Shown piece by piece: positions 11,786 to 23,441 of a stretch of 39,462 nucleotides of DNA. The stretch covers positions 1 to 39,462 of the forward strand of contig MU386023.1 of assembly GCA_022497145.1 (NCBI GenBank), in the 5' to 3' direction. The translations under genes and the position numbers were made by a program. The notes beneath the pieces are model-generated. The model did not search any database and was not told the DNA's origin. It saw only the letters and a program-made list of their open reading frames with translations. Position 1 is the stretch's first letter. Every line of letters starts with the position of its first letter. Origin of the DNA: Rostrohypoxylon terebratum (Eukaryota; Ascomycota; Sordariomycetes; Xylariales; Hypoxylaceae).

Positions 11786-14700
11786 CTAAGCCTCCGAACT
11801 AGTGGGTCTCGAGGTTGGAGGCGTCATCGTAGATTGGCTGTTGCTTTTAGCACTTCGGCCAACATTATTTCCAACAGCATGGCCAGCATTTTGCTGGCCT
11901 GGGGTATGTTTTTGCTGTTTAAGGCGCTTTTTACGAAGTCGATTTTTCTGGTTTCTAGTTAGACCTATAGCCTTGGAATGGTCTTCAATCTGGACATGGC
12001 TCTGGTCGTCATCCATCTTCTGCTTCTTGTTAGTATGGGCTTCGCCGGCTACGAGCGGTTCTAGAGCGGAAGCCCTGCGTTTTTGACTACTACCGGTATT
12101 GTGACATCCAACATTATCCAATTTATGATCAGGGATATTTATCGATGTCCTCGAAGTTGTCAAGCGGGACTCGCTGCAGACCTCGTCATCTGAATCTGGG
12201 CTAGCTGGCTCTGCGTCCTTCGGTGGCTTTTGTGCTCGTGGTACATCAACAGCCCCGTGTGACGACTTGGGTACCTTCGCTGCTATAACATCAGCCTCCT
12301 TGGCTTCCGTGATGCCAGCCAGCCACCTAGGGGATTGACGTAGCACGTAGTCAAGAGTTTGCTCTTCATCTGGGTCATTAGACTTTATATCTCCTTTAGA
12401 CGTAGCTTCGTTAATCTCCTTAAAGCTTTTGGGAGATAGTGTAGAGCGGATCTCTGGGTTCAAAGAGACCACTTCATACTCGTCTTGCTCTTCTGTTGGT
12501 AAACCCGGTACCTCAACTACTATGTGGGCCTTGGGGGAATCTTTTTGGGACCGGTTTGACGATTCGAGTCTGATAGCCGTGCTTCCGCGCTTAACGTCTC
12601 GGGGTACTTGATTTGATTTGGTTGTAGACGGAAAATGGTTTGTCAGGGATCTAGTCGTTCGTCTCCCAGCGATGCCGCCTAGGATATGCGCGGCGTCGAC
12701 ATGTTCCGGCCCAAAAGATACTTCTTGGGTCCTAACTACCTCCAGGGAACGAGTCGGAGGCTTCGGGGAGATATGAGCAGGAATGCCAGAACTCGACTCG
12801 CTGCTGCTAGAGTCGGCTGACCCGTCAGCTTGATGTATCAGAGATGGTGTGCTGGCATGTCGTATTGCAGGACTAGAACTCATCAGCTCTGCTAACTCTT
12901 GGTTTGATGGAGGCGCACAGTCATTAATTAACTGCTGCGTAATGAGTGTAGAGGTCGTCTCTGACTCTGCGGAAGGTGGTGATGGGGCATCTTCAGGGGG
13001 AGCGGTGGGTGCGAAACGTGCGGGAAATTTTCTTCGAGTCCTACTACTGATTGGACTTGGAATGCCGGCGCTCTCATGGAACTTGAGGTCATTGCTAGAT
13101 CCACCGGAAAGCACGTACTGTTTCGTCCTCTCCGTACGCGCAGCCCTTTCCACAGTCTTGTCATCAATGTTAACTTGTGGGTTTGCTGTTTCCGACACGT
13201 TTGGTGATATGATTGGTAATATTGTTTCTGGAAGTGGCATTTCCTTAGAATTCCCAACAGGTGATTGAAAATGAGTTAAACCTGCATCACGGATGTCAGA
13301 CATAGTTTGTTCATCGTGAACTTCATCTGACTCCTCCGTATCCGAGGCATAGTGAGCTTCGGAATCACCCCAACGCAGATTCCATCGAATCTCGGCCGTT
13401 TTCTCGGCCTCAGTAATTGTTCTGTCGTCCGGTTCTTTACATCCAGGTATGTATTTTCCAGCTCCGGGACCATCCAAGATCCATCCCTTGAATGGTCCAG
13501 TAGCGAGCCAGACATTACCATCCATACCAGGCATAAACTCGGTCTCGTACTTTTCCATCCATGACAAGGGACTCCACTGCCGTTTCTCCGTTGCTTCGTT
13601 TAGTTTGGTCGTGACTGTCTTCCTGCTGTCACTTCCACTATCTTGGATTGGCGGTAAGGTTATATTCGAATCTACCTTCTCGCTTTCCTCATCCCCAGAT
13701 TTATTCGAGCTAGATGTATTCGAAAAGGCGTCGCGCACACGCTTGGAGTACCCTCGGCCGAACTTGGGGGGCGCGGTTTGAAGGTTATGCGATGATACTT
13801 GTTCTTGCGCAATTGGCACTAATGTGTTAACAGGCATAAATGAAACCAAAGGCTTAGGGTGGGATCCACTTCGAAGTCTTCTAGTATTTACTTGTGACGA
13901 GTTTATATCCTTCTCGAGGGGCGATGACTTTATAACGGTCGATCCTCCAAACGAGGGTAAATCGCAATCCTGGCCCTGGCCTTCGCTTGATCGATCTTCA
14001 TTACTCGAAGGTTTATATTCATCATCGGAAGACTCAGGTTCTCTGAAGAATGATTCAGGGATGGGTTTGTCTATTGCTGTTCTTGTATCAGTAAACGCAT
14101 GAAGAAGATATCTCGAGTAGATACAAACCTTTCTTGCCAAACTTGACTTTCATAGTCTTCTTCACATCATCTATAACGACCCTCTGTGAGCTGGGTGTCT
14201 CTGAGACTATAGTGCGTCTATCCGCTTCCTTAGATCCTGCCGTTCCAGTTTGAAGTGAGCCTCTAGTAGGGTATCTAGCGATACTCGCTTTCGATTGTTT
14301 GTTAGCCGAATTTGGCAACATAATTGCCTGCATCGCATTTTCAGGCTTCTTGTCAATGATTTTTAGATGACTATTGATCGAATGGGAAGAGCGCTTCCCT
14401 ATGGCCTTGGCAGTTGGATCCACGGGAGTCGACACTTGTTCGGAATCTTCCCCCCGGTGTTGGGACACGAACCCCGTTGAAATTGTGACCCTGGTACATC
14501 TAGGGTTGCTAGGAGACGTTTTCGAGGAGGACGCTGAGCTACCTTTCGTGATTCGGCACGGAAGACGTCGTTTAATAGGCGATGATTCAATTCCATCGCT
14601 GGAGGAGTCGTCTACCGTGATCACCGCAGAACTATCCAAAAGCTGAGGTGATAGCGAGTGCCTAGGGTTCGACCTATGTTTAGACGTAGATGTCGGGCGG

Positions 14701-15458
14701 CTAGACTGCTCATCACTCGAAGAATCAAGAGTTATAAGATTTGCACTTCGGGGGTTTGGTGCCAGATTTCGCGATCGGGAGCGGCGACCTCCTTCTGGAA
14801 CACGAGTTCTATGAGAAAGCACATTAGGAACAAGAGGATCGGTAGTAACTTCTGCTAATGACGATGATAGCCCGCTCAAGCGGCTGGTTTCTGTGTTCGC
14901 GCCGCCTGCCCTTTTCTTCTCCGGAGGCGCGGCTACTACACGTTTATCGGCAACTGATGTACGCTTGCGCCCTCGAGTACCATCATCTTCACTATCAGAC
15001 GGTATATGGTACGGATCCTGGCGGCCATTATGACGCGTCTGATCATTGTTAGTTGGAGCGGTGGATGCGTTCTTAGCCTTAGGAATCGACGCCTTAGTTT
15101 CTTGAGTAAGGCGCTTGGGAATCTGGATATGGCTACTATCACGGGTGGAACTTGTCGAGCTGACACCCGCCAGAGTAGGAGGTCGTGTAGTCGCTGTTGC
15201 ACTATGGGCTCTGGTTGTCTGAGATGAAATAGTCCGGAGTCGGGGTTTAAATGATTCTTTGATAGCCTGCCCGGTCCTCGATTGATATCTAGCCAAACCC
15301 TTCACGGCAGGCATAGACGTGGGATCAAGGGTTTGTGAAGGTTTCGTCTCGACTTGTTTTGTAGAAAGTTGCGTGGAGATTGAAGAAGACCCGGTTTTAG
15401 CAGCATGACTCCCCTTGGAACTGTTCAGCCCCCCTAACTTTCGAGGATTCGTAGGCAT
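11786..15458 (-). CDS. Large disordered nuclear-type protein with SUMO-interaction-like motifs
   Basis: Exon 1 is 15458-14129. Exon 2 begins at 14076 (CAG acceptor) or 14070 (TAG acceptor); both keep frame and differ by two residues. It ends at 11786, for about 1206 residues. The intron has GTTTGT and a TACTGAT branch. Most of the protein is Ser/Thr/Pro/charged and low in hydrophobics. Two stretches, NLITLDSSSDE (near 240) and AVITVDDSSSDG (near 280), fit the hydrophobic-plus-acidic/phosphoserine SUMO-interacting pattern. Residues about 610-685 are the only part rich in Trp and aromatics (SPLSWMEKYETEF, NVWLATGPFKGWILDG, IRWNLRWG), which suggests a small folded domain. A Lys/Arg cluster (NRLRKKRLKQQK) near the C-terminus looks like a nuclear signal. 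I recognise no family. A 101-codon frame starting at ATG 15702 overlaps the start out of frame and may be an upstream ORF. Confidence 0.75.
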
Positions 15459-15910
15459 ATTGACGAATCGTCTCACGCGTCGTATTGTGGCTCGGAGGCG
15501 TTCGGGAGATTATAGTTGAGTGGAACACCTTTGGAGCAACAGGGTGAAGTCCAAATAGATTGCGAGGCGGAAAATGAGTACTGAAACTAGCGAATAGGTG
15601 GAGATTCAGGGCGAAAAACCGAACCAAGTCGTAAAAATTAGGATATTGAAGGACCCTTGCGGATTTTGGTGGATGGGATGAGAGGAGGGGGAAAATGATC
15701 ATATAGCTTCTGATGAGAGTGATGTCAACCTTGAAGATCCTAAGATCCTATTAGGTAGGCAAGCGTTGATATTCAATGTTCACATAAATTAGAAAAACCT
15801 CTTTCCTAGTTAAGACCCTAGGGCCTAAGACCATGAGAGCACCTGTAGCACCTGTATAGAATGGAAGTACGGAGGCAAAAAGATCGATGCTTGCGGAGTT
15901 CCGGGTCTGT

Positions 15911-15937
15911 CAAGATGATCAAGATGACCAAGATGAT
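15911..15937 (+). repeat. Tandem repeat, 3 x 9 bp
   Basis: Three units of CAAGATGA(T/C), followed by a partial CAAGA. It lies in probable promoter DNA of the minus-strand gene starting at 15458. Confidence 0.85.
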
Positions 15938-16258
15938 CAAGAAGAGAAACAAGAATGGGGTAAGTTGCATGTAGAATAAGATGTCCACGGTGTGCGTGTG
16001 GTGAAGAGACTCGGCACCTGCAGGCAGTGAAGATGCAGTGGAGATGCAGTGAAGGTGAAGAGGAAGGTGCATGGGATGACGGGCGCTACTTTGCACATGT
16101 GTACCTAACAGGTACTTTAGACTTCAGTGTTCTTAAGAAGGCACAGTCGATGAGTTGAACGATTGAAGGTTGAGAGGTTGATAATGAAAAAAGTAGGCCC
16201 ACGACTCCACGGTACGTAGGATTTGGATGTTCTTCCTATGTATGATGTCGCTCTTGCT

Positions 16259-16288
16259 ACCTAGGACCTAGGACCTAGGACCTAGGTA
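16259..16288. repeat. CCTAGGA 7-bp tandem array
   Basis: Four overlapping CCTAGG palindromes spaced exactly 7 bp apart. This is the most regular example of the CCTAGG/TACCTA strings that recur in intergenic DNA across the window. Confidence 0.9.
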
Positions 16289-17310
16289 TTCAATGTTCAT
16301 CATATCAATACCTAAGTATGTACTTTGCACCTTGGTATATGAGAGTAGGTACTTTCGAAGCTTGAAATATTGAAGTCGTCTTATTGCCCCAGCCGACTGA
16401 ATATCTGGACAGCATTAGACTCTGCTACCGTTTACCTGCGCCGATGTCGAGCAGTTTTGTCACGGCGGGCACTCAAGATACCTAGATCTTCTTCAGCGTT
16501 GGTTGAAATCGGCAACAAACTACCTAGGCTTGTCTCTTCATAGTGTATCAGGTTCAGGTTAGATGGAAGTGGCATCGAGAGTCGTGGTCTATAAGAGGTA
16601 GGTAGAGAAAAAGAAAGGAGATTAAATAGCTTGCCAACCTAGGATTTCCAACAATACGTTCGTATCATATTTTATTTACCTGTATATGGTGTGCAGCGCA
16701 GATGTACACATTTTCACGCACTCGCAGGCCGGGCTCACATATGCACAGTGTGCGTCAGGACGTTCTAAGTCTGTTTCCAGAGAATGACAGGTCGTATAAA
16801 TGTGAAAGTGTGAAACCAGGGTTCCAGGTGTTAGGCTCCCAGGATCCCGGCAGCCCGGCTCTCATAACTTATCCAGTTATTGAATGGGGAGGCTGGGAAC
16901 ATTTTGCCTCTCCTCAGTAACTACCTGATGGAAAAAGAAACGCGTGAAAAAAAAAAAAACACGATTATATAAGCTATTCTGGGTTGGCGGGGATACCCCC
17001 GGTTTACTTAGGTATTGTACCTAGGACCTAGGTAGGTATTGTATTGTACCTACCTACATATGGATACCTACCTATGTAGGGGCTAGTAGGGGCTAGTAGG
17101 GACTGTAGGTAAGCAAGCTACCAGTAGAGCCCTGGAATACACCCAAACTTAAAGACCAGCAATAGGTAACCTTGGAAACTCAAGATACTCATTGGATGTC
17201 TATATATGGATCACACATGATCATGCTAACAATAGTTCAAAAAGGTACTGCTAAAGAAATGATAATTTATTTGGTACTGCCTAACTCCTACTATGCGCTC
17301 AACTCAAAGG

Positions 17311-20300
17311 TCATAGTGGTGTTCTTGGTTTGAAGTATTCCTTAAAGCTATCCAATTCCTCCAAGTTCAGCTTGTAAATGACCGTGCAGCATATGATGAG
17401 TAAATTTGGAAATCGTCGGGTCCAGAAACTCAAATATCCATCCGGCAAAGGTCCGACCATCTTTTTGAGAGGTTCGCTCATGTCTCCGTAGTGAAATCGT
17501 TTGTTCCGAAGTGCCCGTAGCAGATCTAGAAGCCTTGAGCCCGTATATTTGCGTTGTTTGCCCAGGCTCTCTACGAACTCCTTGGGTAGCAGTTTGAGAA
17601 AGTCACCCCGGCACACTTGGGGCGCGCACGCCTCGAGCGTCGTCAGTGCCGCTGATGGTGGGTCGCGAGGTTCGAGTTCGAAATGGTCCGATACATCGCA
17701 GAGGAAGGCGAGCCTTTCCTTCGGCGACCAGAAGAAAGGGTGGGACATGACATCCTTGGCCGAAGGTCGGGCTCTAGGGTCAGCTCGTAGCATTGTCTCG
17801 ATCAACGCTTTAGCTTCGTGCGCGAAGTCACCCAGTACATCCAGAGGTTTGAGGTTGAACTGGCCTTTCCGTATGTTGACTTCTCGCATGTAACGGTCGC
17901 CGCAGTCGAACGGATGCAATCCTTTAGTGAGTACATAGAAAAAGACGAGACCGAGACTGAAAATATCGATCGCACGAGTAGCACGGCGATTGGGCATCAC
18001 ATCGGCACTGACCAGCTGGCTCGAATCGCTATGCGTGCTAGCAATGGACATGGTCGAGCTTTCTCGCGCGTCGTCATCGAGGAGAAGCTCAGGCGCACGC
18101 CAACCCGAGGTACCAGCGGCGTGGGCCGTAGTCGCGCCGAATGAGGACTGGCTATCTTCGAGCTTCTTACATAATCCGAAGTCAGACACGAGAAGCCGCG
18201 GCTTTCCGTCTCTTCCCATTGTGACAAGGATATTTTGCGGCTTCAAGTCGCGGTGAACAATTCGAAGGTCGTGGAGGAATCCTAAACCATGCGCGATCTG
18301 CAGTAGGACTCGAGGCAAGTCCATCTCGCCCGCTTGAGCAAGATCTCGATACATGGCCGGCTTCTCGATGATGTCTGATAAGGAAGCCTGACAGAGCTCT
18401 AGAGCAATATACAAGAAACTATCATTCTTGGACATGGCGAAATAACGGATTACTATGTGCTAGGTTAGTCATGGTGTATGAAGATGTAAACAGGTAGGAA
18501 TGATAATCGGTCTCATACCGTTAGGATGCTGGTCACTCTCTAGCAATAATTGCGTCTCCTGGGATGCGATATCCCAGAACTGGGTGAGCATCCGCTTAAC
18601 CGCAACGTCTCGCCCATGGAACTTTCCGGCGAAGACGATAGTGCCGTTGCTACCCATACCAAGCTGCTCGTCTTGGTTGACCTCGATGCCGTCTATCTTG
18701 ACGATGGGACTGCTCACGTCCTCGGGATTGTTAGTCATCGTTGTGACGTTCGGCTCCAGCTTAGACGGCATGCCAACGCTCTGGAGACCCGGAATCCCCT
18801 CTCCCGGATCCGAAAAAATCTTCTCCCCGGGGGTTTCGGACGTGTCACGTTGTTTCTTCAGTCCTTTCCGATGCTTGACACCGCCTCTCCGACCGCGATG
18901 TGCTTTCTTCTTCTTTTCTGGGGACTCTCCCTCGGTCTGTTGCTGATCACGATCCCCTTCGAGGTCTGTCGGATCAGCTTCAGCGATAGATACTGCGGGA
19001 GGGGCAAGCTTATTAGCATTATTCGCCTCAGCCGCCGCCAGCTCATCTCGCTTCTCGTCCTCGTCCACGTTGGGCGCGTGAGCCTTGTCGGAAACCACGT
19101 CCTGGGATGGGTTAGTGCTAGAATCCGTTGATGGCACATATGTCAGATCATCGAGGTACTCCTTCGGCTTGATAACCCGTCTAATCCATCTGATAAGGTC
19201 CTTATAATATCGAACCAGAAGATAGATGAGCACGGGAAAGAGGATAGGATTCATAAAAAAATCGACCGTTTTGTCAGCGGCGTATTGGGGAAGAGCGATG
19301 ACCGTGTTCATGACGCCTGGGGACTCGGTCTCCGTATCGGGGAACGGGCTCGGCACCGCTGATTCATTGTCGTCATTGTCGGATTCCGGGGGGAAAGGTC
19401 GTGAGGGGAGGCTCGCCGGTAAAGCTTTGGGCCACTGTGAAACGCTCCTCGCGTTTCCAAGGACGTGCGTACCAACCAACGCCTTGTTGGCCCAAGGGGC
19501 GTCTAGGTTGTCCCAAGGATTCTCGCTGTCCCACCTATTACGACGACCAAGCTGAGCAGCGGGGGCATCTACGATGAGAGGATATGACCAACCAGACATG
19601 GCGTACCAGCTTCCGGACTCGGTTTGGTTTAGAAAGACACTATGGCTTCGGACACGGGCAGATTCTTCGTCGCGGGTTGGGGGGGTCGGCTGGGGAAGCA
19701 GAACGAGTTCTGGGTTGCTGCCGTGAGGAGCGTCCTGCGGCCTGGCGATGTCGAAGACACGGGCGACCGGAACGGAGAATTGGAGAGCAAATGACGTGAC
19801 TCCGGCGGGATAGGCAAGCGCATATACCTTGCCGTCATGCTGACTAGTAAAATATCGATTGTCCTGAGTAGCATGGTATTGTTGGTGCAAGTCGTTGTCA
19901 AAATTGTTCGGACCCCACTCGGCGTATTTAAGAGTGGCAATCTCGCTACCGTCGTCGGAACGGTGTATGGTGACGATGTACTCTGTTCGGCTAAGCGTGA
20001 TAGTGCCACTATCACTACATTCTTCGCTGTCCGTGTCGACAAAACGTCCATTCGGGGGGAAGCAGGTGGCACTCTGGTCGACCTGGGAGCCAGCCTGCCC
20101 AAACCACTTCAGCACGCGTCCGGTAGCGGCATCTAGCGTGATCATAGTGGTCTTCTTGTGGCCGGTGTAGACTACGGGTGGATTCTGGACGGCGTAGGAT
20201 CCGAATTCTTCTACTAGCTGCTTCATGGTAAAACCCGTGCTCATCAGACCGCTGCCGAAGCCGGACGGCGACCAGACGTAGAGAGCACCATTGTGAGTGG

Positions 20301-21048
20301 GCTCTACAGCCCAAACATAATCATCGAGGGGATGATGTTCGCGGTCATCTCGCCCGTTGTCCAGAGAACTATTGGGGCGGTGATGAATGGTTTCGACGAT
20401 AGGCTGTTCGACTTGGAGATGCCAGCGTTCGTCGCCGGATTCGCGGTTGACAGCGTAAAGGTGTCCATCGACGGTCGCCAGAAGAATATAGTCTTCTACT
20501 TCCCATCTCTCCAGACTCCGCGCAGTCTGCGGCGTGGAAAGCCCAGCACCGGCTAGCAGGCTAGGCAGATGTCTTGGAGAATTTGGTGCTCGAACGGGCG
20601 GAGCCGGAGCCAAAGTTGCGAGGGCGCTCGCATCGTTAGGAATAGGTAATTTTCCGAGTCGCTTCCTGTCTGTATTGACAATGTTCCTGCGGCCAGTGGC
20701 TGAGTTCTCATGCGCGCTACGCGGCTTGGAAGAGGGTGCGACGGCAGCAGGAGCGGTAGCTAGATTGCCTACAACTCTCTCGGTGCCGAAGGGAGATTCG
20801 TGTCGGAGATTAGGAACGTCTCGGCCGTGGACGGCATGTTTGTTCACGGCTACTTTATCATCATAATCGTTTAGGATGTTGGCAACGGGAGCTTGCTCGG
20901 GGTGTGATTGTTGCCGGTGTTGCTGTTGTTGCTGCTGCTGCTGAGCATCCACAAGCTGAAGCCAGGGGAGGAGAAAGACGGCTAAGGCGAGCAGAACCTT
21001 GCGCTGTTGAGCGACGAGCCGTCCCTCGCCAGGAGGCCGTCGCAGCAT
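17311..21048 (-). CDS. ire1: Ire1 unfolded-protein-response kinase/endoribonuclease
   Basis: An ER transmembrane sensor that oligomerises on unfolded protein and, through its RNase, splices HAC1-type mRNA. Exons 21048-18519 and 18452-17311 give 1223 residues. The intron (GTATGA; ACTAACC; TAG) interrupts the kinase N-lobe inside the HPNVIRYF motif. Visible parts: signal peptide (hydrophobic 18-34); eight glutamines just after it; a lumenal beta-propeller-like domain (LLATVDGHLYAVNRESG near 190); one membrane span at about 596-618; and a basic linker (KAHRGRRGGVKHRKGLKKQR). The kinase has GMGSNG near 797, AVK near 815, HRDLKPQN from 910, DFG at 934-936 and APE at 963-965. A KEN RNase domain ends the protein, with RNKRFHY carrying N1160 and H1164, which match the catalytic Asn and His of yeast Ire1. 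All catalytic residues are present. The length is typical for filamentous fungi. Very secure. Confidence 0.97.
20918..20943 (-). repeat. CAG/CTG repeat encoding the Ire1 polyglutamine tract
   Basis: On the plus strand this reads as CTG/TTG triplets; in frame it encodes eight consecutive glutamines immediately after the predicted signal-peptide cleavage region of Ire1, followed by a further His/Gln-rich stretch. Confidence 0.85.
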
Positions 21049-21518
21049 ATTGAAGACGTCAACGCGGAGTTACCGGAAGGAATAATCAGATTGAAGAGAT
21101 GTGACGAGAATTAATAGAACGATCGTCAGATCACATCAAGACAAGGAGGGGCAAACGTGGTAATTCGGCCGGAAAATAAAGAGAGATTCTCAACGGGAGA
21201 ACAATACCGAGGTCACGGTAGAATTGTGAGATGTGCTATTATTATGATTGTTATTATTATTTTCTGGTCTCGAAAATGTTCGTAACTAAATCGGTAATCG
21301 AGATAATGGGCAATAGTGACGAAGCGGAGCGTCGGGAGGGAGAAATGGTTCGAAAGGACTGAACAACGGTTTCGAATACAAAATAAAATGTATGTGAAGT
21401 AAACGAAGTACGTAGGTTACCTAGGGAGACTATGAGAAAAGAGAGTCGAGATGGATTGCAGAGTTGAATGTTGAAGCATTCAATGAATTCGAAGTAGATC
21501 CGTAGTTGTCAACGAGGA

Positions 21519-21552
21519 GCGAGGGCGAAGGCGAAGGCGAGGGCGAAAGCGA
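21519..21552 (+). repeat. Hexamer array GCGA(A/G)(A/G)
   Basis: Five and a half units: GCGAGG, GCGAAG, GCGAAG, GCGAGG, GCGAAA, GCGA. Read on the Ire1 sense strand this is a pyrimidine-rich tract about 470-500 bp upstream of its ATG. Confidence 0.85.
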
Positions 21553-21701
21553 TACGCAACACACAACCTGTTACTTCCAAGCAAGAACAACTGAAACTGA
21601 AAGGCAGTCGTAAGCTGTGTGGGATTGTAGGAATTTGTCTCGATGGATCGTCTCGAGGGTAGGGAGAGGTCGAGGGCTAGGTCGGGGTCGTGCTCGCGGT
21701 C

Positions 21702-21737
21702 GTCTTAGGCGTCTTAGGCGTCTTAGGTGTCCCAGGT
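21702..21737 (+). repeat. 9-bp repeat array GTCTTAGGC
   Basis: Units GTCTTAGGC, GTCTTAGGC, GTCTTAGGT and GTCCCAGGT, then a further decayed GTTCTAG. Divergence increases toward the right, as in a shrinking or ageing minisatellite. Confidence 0.8.
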
Positions 21738-22704
21738 GTTCTAGCCTAACAAACAACGACTAGAAAGGGGTTCCACGTAATTTTAGTCACAGAATGTTAA
21801 GCTAGAATCACGATACCAGTCGCTAAACGTCTCGGATTATAATTGGTAAACCGTAACGCTAAAAGAGATGAAAAAAAGAATAATGAGCAAGAGAGCAGAG
21901 CAGGAAAGGAAGAGATAAGGCTGGCAGGGCAAAATAAGCAAAAATAAGCGATGAGGAAATTAAAAATAAGCAATCAAAAATGTATTTCTCCTTCTTTCTG
22001 CCTTTACCCCGCTACATATATTAGACGGAGCATGGATAAAAGGTGGACGAGAAGTGACGAAATGATTTAAAATACAGATTGGAATCAGATTATTGTCGAA
22101 ATCATTGATCGATATAATTGATGTGGATTGTTGTAGGTACTGGGTATGGTTCGATGATTTAGTAAATTGTGAGAGAATTTGGAGAATTTTTCATTTTCCG
22201 TGATGCGATGTGGTGAGACAAGTCCGCCGGGCGGAAGCGGTTAGACTCTATTTGTACATACATAAGACTATTACAGGTATGCTCTTTCCCTTCCAACTTT
22301 CCAACTTCCCAACTTCCAACTACTAGGTACCTACTATATGTACCTAGATAATAAATACCCTAGGGTCCTAGGTACTAGGTAGTAGGTACCAACTTCCCAG
22401 GTTCCTGTGCCTTGTGAGACACCCGACAAAAACCCTCTTCGATTGTCAGATTCAATACCTGGGTTTGGCTGGGTGGGATCTCGTTTCTCGTTACCGGACT
22501 AGCCTGGCTGGCTGACAACGGATAAAATGCGCTATTACTCCATATTACCTGTATCATTTAATGTTATACGTGTTAATATACGGGCTTGACGTATTATGCT
22601 GTAGGTACCATCAATATGTATTGTACATACTGCGTAGGTGTTGCACATCTTTAATGCAGGGGAGGTTGAACATTTGTGCAGCTCGAGCAGGCGCAATGCG
22701 AACT

Positions 22705-22779
22705 AGTGCAGTGGAGGATCGAACCTTACCATAACGGGAACGACGGGAACAACGGTCATTCGATCTAACCAACTACACT
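22705..22779 (-). pseudogene. tRNA-like element, probably a degenerate tRNA
   Basis: On the minus strand a 7-bp acceptor-like stem (AGTGTAG with CTGCACT, one G-T pair; extendable to 9 bp) encloses 61 nt. Inside are a D-arm-like GGTT...GACC and, near the 3' side, GGTTCGATCC, which fits the B-box consensus. TAGTGTAGTTGG fits the A box. The T stem pairs badly (TAAGG against CTCCA); two G-to-A changes would explain that, as repeat-induced point mutation or decay can produce. The anticodon arm does not pair and is occupied by a 9-bp duplication (ACGGGAACG, ACGGGAACA on the plus strand). I therefore call it a decayed tRNA or tRNA-derived fragment. Chance resemblance is possible. Confidence 0.35.
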
Positions 22780-23441
22780 AGGTAACCGTAACCTAGCGGT
22801 TGGAACCTCTCGCCATCTGGCATTATGTAACCTTGGAAACTAACCTAGAGAAATATCGGAAATATTCTGACAAAGCTCATCGGCAGTCCCCTCATTTGAA
22901 AGATTCATCTATTACATAATATCTAGATAATCATTATGAAGAATAAATAAAGTATCCATACCTCCTTGAAGCATTACATAAGTGTAGGGCGCCCGTCGTA
23001 CAGCATCAACACCAGCATTACTCATTCGATTACAAGCGCCAGACGTCGGTCAAGTCCTCTCCATCATTATCATCATCGTTATCATACTGATTCCAAGTTC
23101 ATATAACTAATCTGCGTCTCTAAAGGATCGTAATCATGAGATAATGTGCCGCTCCAGCAACGAGTGAAATGCTTTCCGAGTTCTGTCACTATCCAGCAGT
23201 GAGCTAGGTTTGATGTCTACCGAGTATTTGACAGGCAAGAAAAGATACCGTATGAGAACTACGAGACCTTTATCCATAGGTACCTAGATAGACAGCCCGT
23301 ATCTTTCTTTATATCTAGCAATTATCTCGGTATGTATGTCTTTACCTATATCTATACCTCTAAAAAGTCTAAAACGAAATAATAGCCAGGGCTCTCCCAC
23401 GTTCGTAGACGTAAGCTTCCCACTCTTTCTACGGGTACCTT

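Larger units (their letters stand above)
15459..17310. other. Intergenic region with short repeats
   Basis: This stretch lies between the start of the 1206-aa gene and the 3' end of IRE1, both on the minus strand. No credible gene. It contains a 9-bp tandem repeat (15911-15937), a CCTAGGA tandem array (16259-16288), dense TAGGTA/CCTAGG strings with GGGGCTAGTA duplications (17007-17105), and one AACCTTGGAAA (17168-17178). The promoter of the upstream gene should lie in roughly 15460-16200. Confidence 0.55.
21049..23441. other. Ire1 upstream region and intergenic DNA
   Basis: This 2.4-kb stretch has no credible protein gene. The part near Ire1 (21049-22020) is probably its promoter and long leader; it includes an ATT-rich run (21238-21262), a GCGAAG hexamer array (21519-21552) and a degenerating 9-bp array (21702-21737). 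Further right there are CCAACTT-type repeats (22290-22320), dense TAGGTA/CCTAGG strings (22321-22390), a tRNA-like remnant (22705-22779) and one AACCTTGGAAA (22829-22839). The 3' UTR of the receptor gene lies near 23000-23441. Confidence 0.55.

Noticed and set aside
15397..15702. A 101-codon minus-strand frame overlapping the start of the 1206-aa gene
   Set aside because: It is in another frame from the main ORF and has no recognisable domain. At most it is an upstream ORF, as noted in that gene's entry.
16702..16920. A 72-codon plus-strand frame
   Set aside because: No domain, low-complexity context and no splice partners.
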